DNA from: Pararhodobacter aggregans | Lineage (GTDB): Bacteria; Pseudomonadota; Alphaproteobacteria; Rhodobacterales; Rhodobacteraceae | DNA: 64,000 nucleotides | Direction: 5' to 3' | Assembly (NCBI RefSeq): GCF_003075525.1 | Contig: NZ_QDDR01000001.1 | Location: 62,001 to 126,000 of the forward strand | Shown: positions 43,944 through 51,327 of the stretch, piece after piece | Layout: every line of letters starts with the position of its first letter | How positions within the stretch are numbered: the first letter of the stretch is position 1 | Position numbers and translations under genes: made by a program | The notes under the pieces: model-generated | What the model was told of the DNA's origin: nothing | Database searches by the model: none | The model's input: the letters and a program-made list of their open reading frames with translations, nothing else

Positions 43944-45645
43944 TGCCGCCGGCCATATGCCGCGCGGCGATATAGCCAAAGGTGATCGCCGGGCCGAGGG
44001 TGATCCCGCCACCCGGGTAATTGCCGCCCATGATCGAGGCCGCGTCATTGCCCACCGAATAGAGGCCTTCCAGCGGGCGGCCCTCTTCGTCCAGCACCTG
44101 CGCATTGGCGTTGGTCTTCAGCCCGGCGAAGGTGCCGAGGTCGCCGACATAGAGCCGGACGGCATAGAAGGGCCCGTCCTTGATCGGCGCGAGGCAAGGG
44201 TTCGGTCCGTGCTCGGGGTCGCCCAGCGAACGGTTGTAGCTGGTCGTGCCCTTGCCGAAGGCCGGATCCTCGCCGCGGGCGGCGTGGGTGTTGAACTCGG
44301 CCACCGTGCGTTCCAGCTGCTCGCCATCGGCGCCGAATTGCGCGGCCAGTTCCCTCAGCGTCCGGCCTTGCAGCAGATAGCCGTCCCGGATCAGCGCCTT
44401 GTACGGCACCGGAGCGGGTTTGGCGAAGCCGAGCCCGTATTTGCGGAAGGCGCGGTGGTCGGTGATGAACCAGGCGGCGGGCTCCGCCCCTTCGCCCGCT
44501 TCCTCGCGGTTGCGGGCGACCATGGCCTGGCAGAAATCGTGGTACGAGTTCGATTCGTTGACGAAGCGGCGGCCCGAGCGGGTCACGGCGATGACCCCGG
44601 GTTTGGAGCGGTCGACGAAATGCGGGAAGGTGCCGAGCGTGCCGTCGGCCCGGACCGGGCGCGAGATCGGCACCCAGGCGGCGGCATGCGGCAGCGAGGT
44701 GTCGACCGTGGCGCCGACCGATTCGCCCAGCCGGAGCCCGTCGCCGGTGTTGCCGGGCGGGGCGGGGGTGACGTGTTCATAGCCATTGGGCGCATGCGGC
44801 ATCAGCGCCTTGCGGCGGGCGATGTCCTGCGGGAAGCCGCCCGCGGCCAGCACCACGCCTTTGCGTGCGATCACCTCGACCGGGCCGTCGCGGCGATCGA
44901 TGCGGGCGCCGATCACCCGGCCCTGATCGTCACGGATCAGGCTGCGCACCGGCGCATGGGTCCAGATCGGCACGCCCTTGTCGAAGGCCGATTTCGCCAG
45001 CCGCCCGGCCAGCGCATTGCCGTTCATCAGCCGCATCGGGCGGCCGTGGAAGGCCATGTCGCGGACGAATTTCAGGAACAGCTTGCCGACGTAGAAAGCC
45101 GAGACGGGCGAGCGCATCACGTTGAAGAAATGCAGCAGTTCCTTGCCCGAGCCGATCATCATGCCCAGGAAGGTGATTTCCTGCAGCGGCGGGCGCAGGC
45201 GGCGGATCTCGGGGCCGAGTTCCCGCCCGTCGAAGGGCCGCGCAACGATCGAGCGCCCGCCGTCCATGCCACCCGGCGCGTCGGGGTGGTAATCGGCGAA
45301 GAACGGGCCGAGGTCGAATTGCAGCGCCGTGTTCTCTTCGAAGAACTGCACCGCCTTCGGTCCGGCCTCCAGGAAGGCATCGACCCGCTCGGCGTCGAAA
45401 TGCGCGCCCGCTTCGTGTTGCAGATAGATCCGCGCCTTCTCGGCGTTGTCCTCGATGCCCGCGCGCAGTTCCGGCCCGTTGCCGGGGATCCACATCCAGC
45501 CGCCCGAGCGCGCGGTGGTGCCGCCGAAGACCGGCTCCTTCTCGACCACCAGCACCTTGAGGCGCCGGTGCGCCGCGGCGACGGCGCTGGACAGGCCGCC
45601 CGCGCCCGATCCGACGACCAGGACATCAACTTCTTGTCGTTCCAT
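43936..45645 (-). CDS. FAD-dependent dehydrogenase, fumarate reductase/ketosteroid dehydrogenase type
   Basis: 569 residues from ATG 45645, with AGGGAAG at the right spacing; a GTG at 45663 would instead overlap the SDR stop. N-terminal FAD site VDVLVVGSGAGGLSSAVAAA and EKEPVFGGTTARSGG; flavin-fold KGVVLAAGGFPQDIARRKAL; RFVNESNSYHDFCQAM; C-terminal GLYSVGNDAASIMGGNYPGG and GITLGPAITFGYIAA. This is the superfamily of soluble fumarate reductases and 3-ketosteroid delta1-dehydrogenases, and the YPGGG end is typical of the latter. It likely introduces or removes a C=C bond in the unknown substrate. Confidence 0.83.
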   Translation of the reverse strand: MERQEVDVLVVGSGAGGLSSAVAAAHRRLKVLVVEKEPVFGGTTARSGGWMWIPGNGPELRAGIEDNAEKARIYLQHEAGAHFDAERVDAFLEAGPKAVQFFEENTALQFDLGPFFADYHPDAPGGMDGGRSIVARPFDGRELGPEIRRLRPPLQEITFLGMMIGSGKELLHFFNVMRSPVSAFYVGKLFLKFVRDMAFHGRPMRLMNGNALAGRLAKSAFDKGVPIWTHAPVRSLIRDDQGRVIGARIDRRDGPVEVIARKGVVLAAGGFPQDIARRKALMPHAPNGYEHVTPAPPGNTGDGLRLGESVGATVDTSLPHAAAWVPISRPVRADGTLGTFPHFVDRSKPGVIAVTRSGRRFVNESNSYHDFCQAMVARNREEAGEGAEPAAWFITDHRAFRKYGLGFAKPAPVPYKALIRDGYLLQGRTLRELAAQFGADGEQLERTVAEFNTHAARGEDPAFGKGTTSYNRSLGDPEHGPNPCLAPIKDGPFYAVRLYVGDLGTFAGLKTNANAQVLDEEGRPLEGLYSVGNDAASIMGGNYPGGGITLGPAITFGYIAARHMAGGND

Positions 45646-45659
45646 GACTTTCTTCCCTG

Positions 45660-46412
45660 TCACGCGGCCAGATAGCCGCCGTCGACGGGCAGCAGCGCGC
45701 CCGTCATGTAGCTTGACGCCTCGGAGGCGAGGAACAGCACCGGACCGACCAGCTCTTCGGGGCGGCCGGGGCGGCGCATCGGCGTATGGGCCATGAAGCG
45801 GCCGATGGCCTCGGGGTCGGCGCGGGTGACCTCGGTCATCGGCGTCTCGATCACGCCGGGCGCGATGGCGTTGACCCGGATCCCGTCGGGCGCGAGGTCA
45901 TGCGCCAGCACCTTGGTCAACTGCAGCACCGCCCCCTTGGAGGCGGCATAGGCGGCCAGCCCGGGACCCGCCGTCACCGACATGATCGAGCCCAGGTTGA
46001 CGATCCGGCCCTTCGTCTGGCGCAGCTGCGGCAGGAAGGCGCGGATCATCTGCATGGTGCCGGTGGCGTTCACGCGGATCACCGCGTCCCAGTCCTGCGC
46101 GAAGCTTTCCGCGTCGGGCAGGGTGCGGCGGATGATGCCCGCGTTGTTCACGAGGATGGTGGCCGCGCCCAACCGCGCGGCCACCGCGTCGGCGGCAGAG
46201 GCGCAATCCGCGGCCTCCGTTACGTCGAGCCTGAGCCCGATCGCCTTTCCCCCCGATTCGCTGATCTCTCGGGCCAGACCTTCGACCTGATCGCCCTGAA
46301 GATCGCAGCAGGCGACCCGGGCCCCCGCTGCCGCCAGCCCCAGCGCGATGGCGCGTCCGTTGCCCTGCGCGGCCCCCGTGACCACGGCCACGGCGCCTTT
46401 CACTCCCTGCAT
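45660..46412 (-). CDS. Short-chain dehydrogenase/reductase
   Basis: 250 residues from ATG 46412 (GGGAGGACAGG upstream); the longer frame to 46487 lacks a ribosome site. NAD(P) motif VVTGAAQGNGRAIALGLAAA, LVNNAGIIRRTLPDAESF, catalytic Ser in LGSIMSVTAGPG and YAASKGAVLQLTK, and SDR C-terminus RPGRPEELVGPVLFLASEAS. It oxidises a hydroxyl or reduces a ketone; a 3-hydroxyacyl-CoA dehydrogenase-like step before the thiolase is one possibility. It is the first gene of the SDR-FAD-EamA-IclR operon, divergent from the TRAP genes. Confidence 0.9.
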   Translation of the reverse strand: MQGVKGAVAVVTGAAQGNGRAIALGLAAAGARVACCDLQGDQVEGLAREISESGGKAIGLRLDVTEAADCASAADAVAARLGAATILVNNAGIIRRTLPDAESFAQDWDAVIRVNATGTMQMIRAFLPQLRQTKGRIVNLGSIMSVTAGPGLAAYAASKGAVLQLTKVLAHDLAPDGIRVNAIAPGVIETPMTEVTRADPEAIGRFMAHTPMRRPGRPEELVGPVLFLASEASSYMTGALLPVDGGYLAA

Positions 46413-46483
46413 CCTGTCCTCCCGACCTGTGACGTCCGGCGCCGGTCCTGCGATCGGTCCGGCGCGCTCTTTTTTCGTCTGGC

Positions 46484-46529
46484 ACAAAATTTGTCAGTTG
46501 CAAATAGATTTGTTGATGGCTAACAAAAT
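46484..46529. promoter_or_regulatory. AT-rich operator region between SDR and TRAP operons
   Basis: Palindrome ACAAA-A-TTTGT at 46484-46494 and, 13 bases on, ATTTGTT-gatggct-AACAAAAT at 46508-46529. Both lie in the divergent promoter region and are much more AT-rich than the surroundings, as expected for regulator binding sites; the IclR protein of the same cluster is the natural candidate. Confidence 0.5.
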
Positions 46530-46605
46530 GGCAGGCGCAGATAGATCAATCGGCGCTCAAGGGGAGGCGCCGCTTGCCGCGGCGCATCATTTGGGAGGAT
46601 TCTTG

Positions 46606-47649
46606 ATGAGCAACTTCAACAAGTTGCGCGGGTTCACCGCTGTCGCGCTGGTGCTGGCTGCGACCGGTGCCGCCCAGGCGCAAAGCTTTGACCTGCAAAG
46701 CGTGTTTGGCCTGAACGTGCCCTCGATCGGGCCGAGCCCGCAGCTCTGGGCTGACCGCGTGCACGAAATGACCGACGGCGCGGTGACCATCAACGTGCAT
46801 GGCGCGGGCGATTTCGTCCCCGGTTTCGAAGTCTTCGGCGCCGTCAGCTCGGGCGCGCTGCCGATGGGTTTCGACTGGATCGGCTACTGGGCGCAGCAGA
46901 TCCCGGTCGCGAACCTCGTGGGCTCGATGCCCTTCGGCCCCTCGCCGGACGTGGCGCTGGGCTGGATGTTCCAGGGCGGCGGTCTGGAGATCATCCAGCG
47001 CGCCTATGACCCGTTCAACGTCAAGGTCCTGCCCTGCCATCTGGTCGGCGCCGAGGCTGGCGGCTGGTTCAACCGCGAGATCAACACGCCTGCCGACCTG
47101 CAGGGCCTGAACATGCGGATCGCCGGTCTGGGCGGCATGGCCATGGCGCGTCTGGGCGCGAACACCCAGCTGGTTCCCGCGGGCGAGATCTTCCTCAGCC
47201 TCGAGACCGGGCGCATCGAGGCGGCCGAATTCTCGGCGCCGCAGCTCGACGTCGGCCTCGGCTTCCAGCGCGTGACGCAATACTACTACTTCCCCGGCTG
47301 GCATCAGCCGTCGAGCTGGGACAGCATCATCATCAACATGGATGTCTGGAACAGCTTCGACGAGCGCACCCAGAACATCATGACCGAAGCCTGCCAGGCG
47401 AATATCGCCTATAACCTGGGCGACCAGATCAACAGCCAGGCCGCCGCCATCGCCACGATCCGCGAAGCGGGCACCGAAGTGCGCCGTTTCCCCGACGAGG
47501 TGCTGCTGGCCCTGCGCGAGGCTTCGGACGCGGTGCTGGACGAACAGGCCGCGCAGGATCCGATCTTCGCCGAGGCGCTGACCTCGCTGCGCGCCTATAT
47601 GGACAGCGTCGGCGAATGGAGCACCCTGCAAGCGCTTCCGGCGCGCTGA
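46606..47649 (+). CDS. TRAP transporter solute-binding protein (DctP type)
   Basis: 347 residues from ATG 46606, behind TTGGGAGGATTCTTG. Signal peptide RGFTAVALVLAATGAAQAQS, then a DctP-type periplasmic domain: GPSPQLWADRVHEMTDGAVT, LNMRIAGLGGMAMARLGANT (substrate Arg in the MRIAG block), LSLETGRIEAAEFSAPQLDV, YYYFPGWHQPSSWDSIIINM. The sequence is of the type found in mandelate/lactate/2-oxoacid TRAP systems, so an organic acid is expected. A 9-bp hairpin after the gene probably raises its expression relative to dctQM. Confidence 0.9.
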   Translation: MSNFNKLRGFTAVALVLAATGAAQAQSFDLQSVFGLNVPSIGPSPQLWADRVHEMTDGAVTINVHGAGDFVPGFEVFGAVSSGALPMGFDWIGYWAQQIPVANLVGSMPFGPSPDVALGWMFQGGGLEIIQRAYDPFNVKVLPCHLVGAEAGGWFNREINTPADLQGLNMRIAGLGGMAMARLGANTQLVPAGEIFLSLETGRIEAAEFSAPQLDVGLGFQRVTQYYYFPGWHQPSSWDSIIINMDVWNSFDERTQNIMTEACQANIAYNLGDQINSQAAAIATIREAGTEVRRFPDEVLLALREASDAVLDEQAAQDPIFAEALTSLRAYMDSVGEWSTLQALPAR

Positions 47650-47709
47650 GGGACGCACTCTGTCGACAGCCGTGTTTTGTCCACAGGCATCCGCTGTTGA
47701 CAGGTTCAC

Positions 47710-47732
47710 GGGGGGCGGCGAAACCGCCCCCC
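47710..47732 (+). promoter_or_regulatory. Intercistronic hairpin between dctP- and dctQ-type genes
   Basis: GGGGGGCGG (47710-47718), loop CGAAA, CCGCCCCCC (47724-47732). Just upstream is a near-perfect dyad CTGTCGACAGC (47660-47670) / GCTGTTGACAG (47693-47703). Such elements commonly protect the binding-protein mRNA or reduce read-through to the membrane genes. Confidence 0.55.
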
Positions 47733-47760
47733 GAAACCCTGCCGGGCCCGAGGAGATTCC

Positions 47761-48324
47761 ATGCCGCGCATCCTGAAACGCCTTCTGGCGCTCCTGTGCC
47801 TGCCGGGGGCCTGGGCGAGCTGGCTCACCCTTCCCCTGATCGCCACGATCCTGATCTCGGTGATCTGGGCCAAGATGGGCATGAACACCCTGATCGGCTG
47901 GGAGGGGCAGGTGCCGGTCCTGGGCCGGGCGCTGACGGTGAACAGCCTTTACGACATGCAATGGTACATCTTCGCGCTGCTGGTCCTCTTCGGGGGGATC
48001 TGGGCGCTGAGGGACGACCGCCATGTCTCGGTCGATTTCCTGTCCCTGATGATGAGCCCGCGCCAGCGGCTCTGGGTGCGGATGATCGGCGATCTGATCT
48101 TCCTGCTGCCGTTCTGCGCCATCATCGCCTGGTACGGTTTCGCCTTTGCCGAAGTCGCCTTCCGCACCGCCGAGGGCTCGACCCAGGGCGGGCTGAACGC
48201 ACGCTGGCTCATCAAGGCGATGCTGCCCCTGTCCTTCGCCCTGCTGGGGCTGATGGGCATCCTGCGGGCGCTGGGCACCGCGATCCAACTCGCCCGTGGC
48301 GACCTGTCCGAGGACATCCAATGA
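47761..48324 (+). CDS. TRAP transporter small membrane subunit (DctQ type)
   Basis: 187 residues with four hydrophobic helices: LLALLCLPGAWASWLTLPL, LYDMQWYIFALLVLFGGIWA, LIFLLPFCAIIAWYGFAFA and AMLPLSFALLGLMGILRAL; VRVD-like DRHVSVDFLS is the usual DctQ block. It forms the membrane complex with DctM. GAGGAGATTCC precedes ATG 47761 and its stop overlaps the dctM start (ATGA). Confidence 0.88.
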   Translation: MPRILKRLLALLCLPGAWASWLTLPLIATILISVIWAKMGMNTLIGWEGQVPVLGRALTVNSLYDMQWYIFALLVLFGGIWALRDDRHVSVDFLSLMMSPRQRLWVRMIGDLIFLLPFCAIIAWYGFAFAEVAFRTAEGSTQGGLNARWLIKAMLPLSFALLGLMGILRALGTAIQLARGDLSEDIQ

Positions 48325-49655
48325 TCGACCACCTCGGCCCTGAACTCATGCTCCTCGGCCTGATCGCCGGGATCTTCTCGGGCTATCCCGTCGCCTTCGT
48401 GCTGGCGGGCATCGGCATCCTGTTCGCGGTGGCGAACGGTATTCCGATGCTGTTCCTGTCGATGGGCGTGCAGCGGATCTATTCCGGCACGCTGACCAAC
48501 TGGCTGCTGGTCGCCATCCCGCTTTTCGTCTTCATGGGGCTGATGCTGGAACGCTCGGGCATCGCCGAACGGCTGATGCGCTCGCTCGCCTCGCTGTTTC
48601 AGCGCACGCCGGGGGGCTATGCCTTTTCGGTGATGATTATCGGCGTCATCATGGCCGCCTCGACCGGCATCATCGGCGCCTCGGTGGTGATGATGGGGAT
48701 GATGTCGCTGCCCGCGATGCGCGAGGCGAAATACGACATGCAACTGGCCTCGGGGCTCATCGCCTCGTCGGGCACCTTGGGGATCCTGCTGCCGCCCTCG
48801 ATCATGCTGATTATCCTCGGCGACCAGCTGCGGGTTTCCGTGGGCGACCTCTTCATGGGGGCCATCGTGCCGGGGCTGGTGCTGTCGGGGCTCTATTTCC
48901 TCTATCTCGGCGCCGTGGCGATCTTCCAGCCGCACCGGGTGCCCGCGCCCGAGGTGATCGAGCGCCGCAGCATGGCCGAGACCGCCTGGGCCCTGACCCG
49001 CGACCTGCTGGCGCCGATGGCGTTGATCCTTTCCGTGCTGGGCACGATCATCGCCGGCATCGCCACGCCCACCGAATCCGCCGCCATCGGCGCGACCGGG
49101 GCGCTGCTCCTGGCGCTCTTGTCGCGCAAGCTGACGCTGGGCGCGCTCAGGGGCGCGCTGCACGAGACGACGAAGACCACGGCCATGATCGTCTTCGTGA
49201 TGATCGGCGCCTCGATCTTCTCGGTGGTGTTCCGGCGGCTGGGCGGGGATGCGATGATCCTCGATCTGTTCAACATCCATGAGACGAGCCCCTACACCGT
49301 CCTCTTCATCATCATGGCGCTGGTGTTCCTCTTGGGCTTCTTCCTCGATTGGGTCGAGATCACCGCCGTCGTGGTGCCGATCGTCGCGCCCATCGTCGCG
49401 CAGCTTGATTTCGGGCTGCCGGGGGACCAGGTGATGATCTGGTTCGCCATCGCGCTGGCGGTGAACCTGCAGACCTCGTTCCTGACGCCGCCCTTCGGCT
49501 ATGCTCTGTTCTACCTGCGCGGCATCGCGCCCGAGCTGCCGATCCGCACCATCTATCGCGGTGTCATTCCCTTCGTGCTGATCCAGATCACCGCGCTGTT
49601 GCTGGTGATCATCTTCCCGGCCGTCGCGCTCTGGCTTCCCATCGCCCAGCGCTGA
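48321..49655 (+). CDS. TRAP transporter large permease (DctM type)
   Basis: 444 residues with about 12-13 helices. DctM features: IFSGYPVAFVLAGIGILFAV, WLLVAIPLFVFMGLMLERSG, GIIGASVVMMGMMSLPAM, LLPPSIMLIILGDQLRVSVG, ATPTESAAIGATGALLLALL, LNLQTSF-type block VNLQTSFLTPPFGYALFYLR. It performs Na+-coupled organic acid import with the binding protein. The longer upstream frame is spurious; ATG 48321 overlaps the dctQ stop. Confidence 0.92.
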   Translation: MIDHLGPELMLLGLIAGIFSGYPVAFVLAGIGILFAVANGIPMLFLSMGVQRIYSGTLTNWLLVAIPLFVFMGLMLERSGIAERLMRSLASLFQRTPGGYAFSVMIIGVIMAASTGIIGASVVMMGMMSLPAMREAKYDMQLASGLIASSGTLGILLPPSIMLIILGDQLRVSVGDLFMGAIVPGLVLSGLYFLYLGAVAIFQPHRVPAPEVIERRSMAETAWALTRDLLAPMALILSVLGTIIAGIATPTESAAIGATGALLLALLSRKLTLGALRGALHETTKTTAMIVFVMIGASIFSVVFRRLGGDAMILDLFNIHETSPYTVLFIIMALVFLLGFFLDWVEITAVVVPIVAPIVAQLDFGLPGDQVMIWFAIALAVNLQTSFLTPPFGYALFYLRGIAPELPIRTIYRGVIPFVLIQITALLLVIIFPAVALWLPIAQR

Positions 49656-49680
49656 GCCGCTTTCTGACTGGAGTATTCCC

Positions 49681-50631
49681 ATGGCCAAGGCCTTTGCCTC
49701 GCAAGGCGACATGACCGAGAAAAAGACGTCCTTCACGCAGGTGGGCGAGGGCCTTTACGCCTTCACCGCCGAGGGCGATCCGAACACCGGCGTCATCATC
49801 GGCGACGACAGCGTGATGATCGTCGAGGCGCAGGCAACGCCCCGCTTGGCGCGCAAGGTGATGGAATGCGTCCGCAGCGTCACCGACAAGCCGATCTCGC
49901 ATCTGGTCCTGACCCATTACCACGCGGTCCGCGTGCTGGGCGCCAGCGCCTATGGCGCGCGGGAAATCATCATGTCCGACGTCGCCCGCGCCATGGTCGT
50001 GGAACGCGGGCAGGAGGATTGGGACAGCGAATTCGGCCGCTTCCCGCGCCTGTTCCAGGGACACGAGGAAATCCCCGGCCTGACCTGGCCGACCACCACC
50101 TTCTCGGATTCCATGACCGTCTACCTCGGCAACCGCCGGGTCGACATCCTGCACCTCGGCCGGGCCCATACGGCCGGTGACGCCGTGGTCTGGGTCCCGG
50201 ATCAGGAGGTGATGTTCACCGGCGACATCGTCGAATACCACTCGGCCTGCTATTGCGGCGACGGGCATTTCAGCGACTGGGAAGACACGCTGATGAACAT
50301 CGCGGCCTATGAGCCGAAGGCGATCGCGCCGGGCCGCGGCGACGCGCTGGTCGGTGAAGAGATGGTGGCCAAGGCCCTGGAAAACACCGCCGATTTCGTC
50401 CGCTCGACCTATCGCCCGGTGCAGAAAGTGGCGGCCCGGGGCGGTTCGCTGAAGGAAGCCTGGGACGCGGTGCGCGCCGAATGCGACCCCAAGTTCAAGG
50501 AGTATGCGATCTACGAACATTGCCTGCCCTTCAACGTGGCGCGGGCCTATGACGAAGCCCGCGGCCTCGACACCCCCCGCATCTGGACCGCCGAGCGCGA
50601 TCAGCAGATGTGGGCCGATCTGCAGGGCTGA
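49681..50631 (+). CDS. MBL-fold protein with incomplete metal site
   Basis: 316 residues. The metallo-beta-lactamase fold is clear (VGEGLYAFTAEGDPNTGVII, GRAHTAGDAVVWVPDQEVMF, FTGDIVEYHS). The HxHxDH motif reads HYHAVR: His79 and His81 are kept, but the Asp and third His are Val83 and Arg84. The distal His motif appears as APGRGD. One metal may still bind through His79, His81 and the later His, but the second site is lost. It is the last gene of the TRAP operon (25-base gap, GGAGTATTCCC upstream). A thioesterase or lactonase function has been kept in some MBL relatives; here the activity is uncertain. Confidence 0.8.
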   Translation: MAKAFASQGDMTEKKTSFTQVGEGLYAFTAEGDPNTGVIIGDDSVMIVEAQATPRLARKVMECVRSVTDKPISHLVLTHYHAVRVLGASAYGAREIIMSDVARAMVVERGQEDWDSEFGRFPRLFQGHEEIPGLTWPTTTFSDSMTVYLGNRRVDILHLGRAHTAGDAVVWVPDQEVMFTGDIVEYHSACYCGDGHFSDWEDTLMNIAAYEPKAIAPGRGDALVGEEMVAKALENTADFVRSTYRPVQKVAARGGSLKEAWDAVRAECDPKFKEYAIYEHCLPFNVARAYDEARGLDTPRIWTAERDQQMWADLQG

Positions 50632-50655
50632 AGGCCCAGGCCAGCTTCCCCGATG

Positions 50656-50683
50656 GCCCCGGCGTTCGCGCGCCGGGGCTTTC
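50656..50683 (+). terminator. Terminator of the TRAP operon
   Basis: GCCCCGGCG (50656-50664) and CGCCGGGGC (50671-50679) with a 6-base loop, followed by TTTC, 25 bases after the MBL stop. Confidence 0.75.
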
Positions 50684-50735
50684 GCATGGGGCGGATCGGC
50701 GGGGCAGGGGGGACTCGACTTCGGCCCTTCGCGCG

Positions 50736-50750
50736 CTTCATGTAGGTTTC
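50736..50750 (+). promoter_or_regulatory. Degenerate SOS-box-like element before imuA
   Basis: CTTC-ATGTAGG-TTTC matches six of eight fixed positions of the alphaproteobacterial LexA box GTTC-N7-GTTC, 26 bases before the imuA start. imuA-imuB-dnaE2 cassettes are usually LexA-controlled; no perfect box was seen in the gap. Confidence 0.35.
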
Positions 50751-50775
50751 GACCCTGACCCAGCCGGAGCCGCCC

Positions 50776-51327
50776 GTGCCCTCGTCCAGCCTGACCGCCT
50801 ATCCCCTCCGCCCCGCGCGCGTGCACGAGGCCTGCGGCCCCTCGGCCGCGAGTTTCGCGCTCTGGACGGCGGCGTTGACCGGGGGCGACGTGATCTGGGT
50901 GCGCGAGGGCTGGCGGTCCGAACAGCTTAATCCCCTGGGCTTTCAGGGGCTCGATCCGGCGCGGCTGATCCTGGCGCAGACCGGGGACCAGAACGACACG
51001 CTCGCCGTCGGCGAAGAGGCGCTGCGCGATGGCGCCGCCCCCTTCGTGGTGCTGGAACTGACGGCGCCGATCGGCCTGACCACCGGGCGCCGCTTGCAGC
51101 TGGCGGCGCGGGCCGGGGGGACGACCGGGCTGTGCCTGATCCCCGAGGGCATGGGCTCGAACGCGGCCGAGACGCGCTGGCATTGCAACCCGGTCTTCGA
51201 CGCGCAGGACTCGACTCGTCAGCGCTGGAGCCTTATTAAGAACAAATCAGGAACATGTGAGGCCTGGAATGTTCGATGGGACCCAGAGGCGCATCGTGTC
51301 GCTGTGGTTTCCCCGGTTCGCGAGTGA
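50776..51327 (+). CDS. imuA: ImuA-family SOS mutasome protein
   Basis: 183 residues from GTG 50776. RecA/SulA-like ImuA of alphaproteobacteria: VHEACGPSAASFALWTAALT, VIWVREGWRSEQLNPLGF, GLDPARLILAQTGDQNDTLA, LTTGRRLQLAARAGGTTGLC and RWHCNPVFDAQDSTRQRWSL. It acts with ImuB and DnaE2 in damage-induced translesion synthesis. No Walker A loop is visible, in keeping with short alphaproteobacterial ImuA. The 3' end overlaps imuB by about 60-70 bases in a different frame, suggesting tight coupling. Confidence 0.82.
   Translation: MPSSSLTAYPLRPARVHEACGPSAASFALWTAALTGGDVIWVREGWRSEQLNPLGFQGLDPARLILAQTGDQNDTLAVGEEALRDGAAPFVVLELTAPIGLTTGRRLQLAARAGGTTGLCLIPEGMGSNAAETRWHCNPVFDAQDSTRQRWSLIKNKSGTCEAWNVRWDPEAHRVAVVSPVRE

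Noticed and set aside
45645-45663. GTG 45663 as start of the FAD dehydrogenase
   Set aside because: It would give a GTGA overlap with the SDR stop, but ATG 45645 has a well-placed AGGGAAG and leaves the FAD motif near the N-terminus as in homologues.
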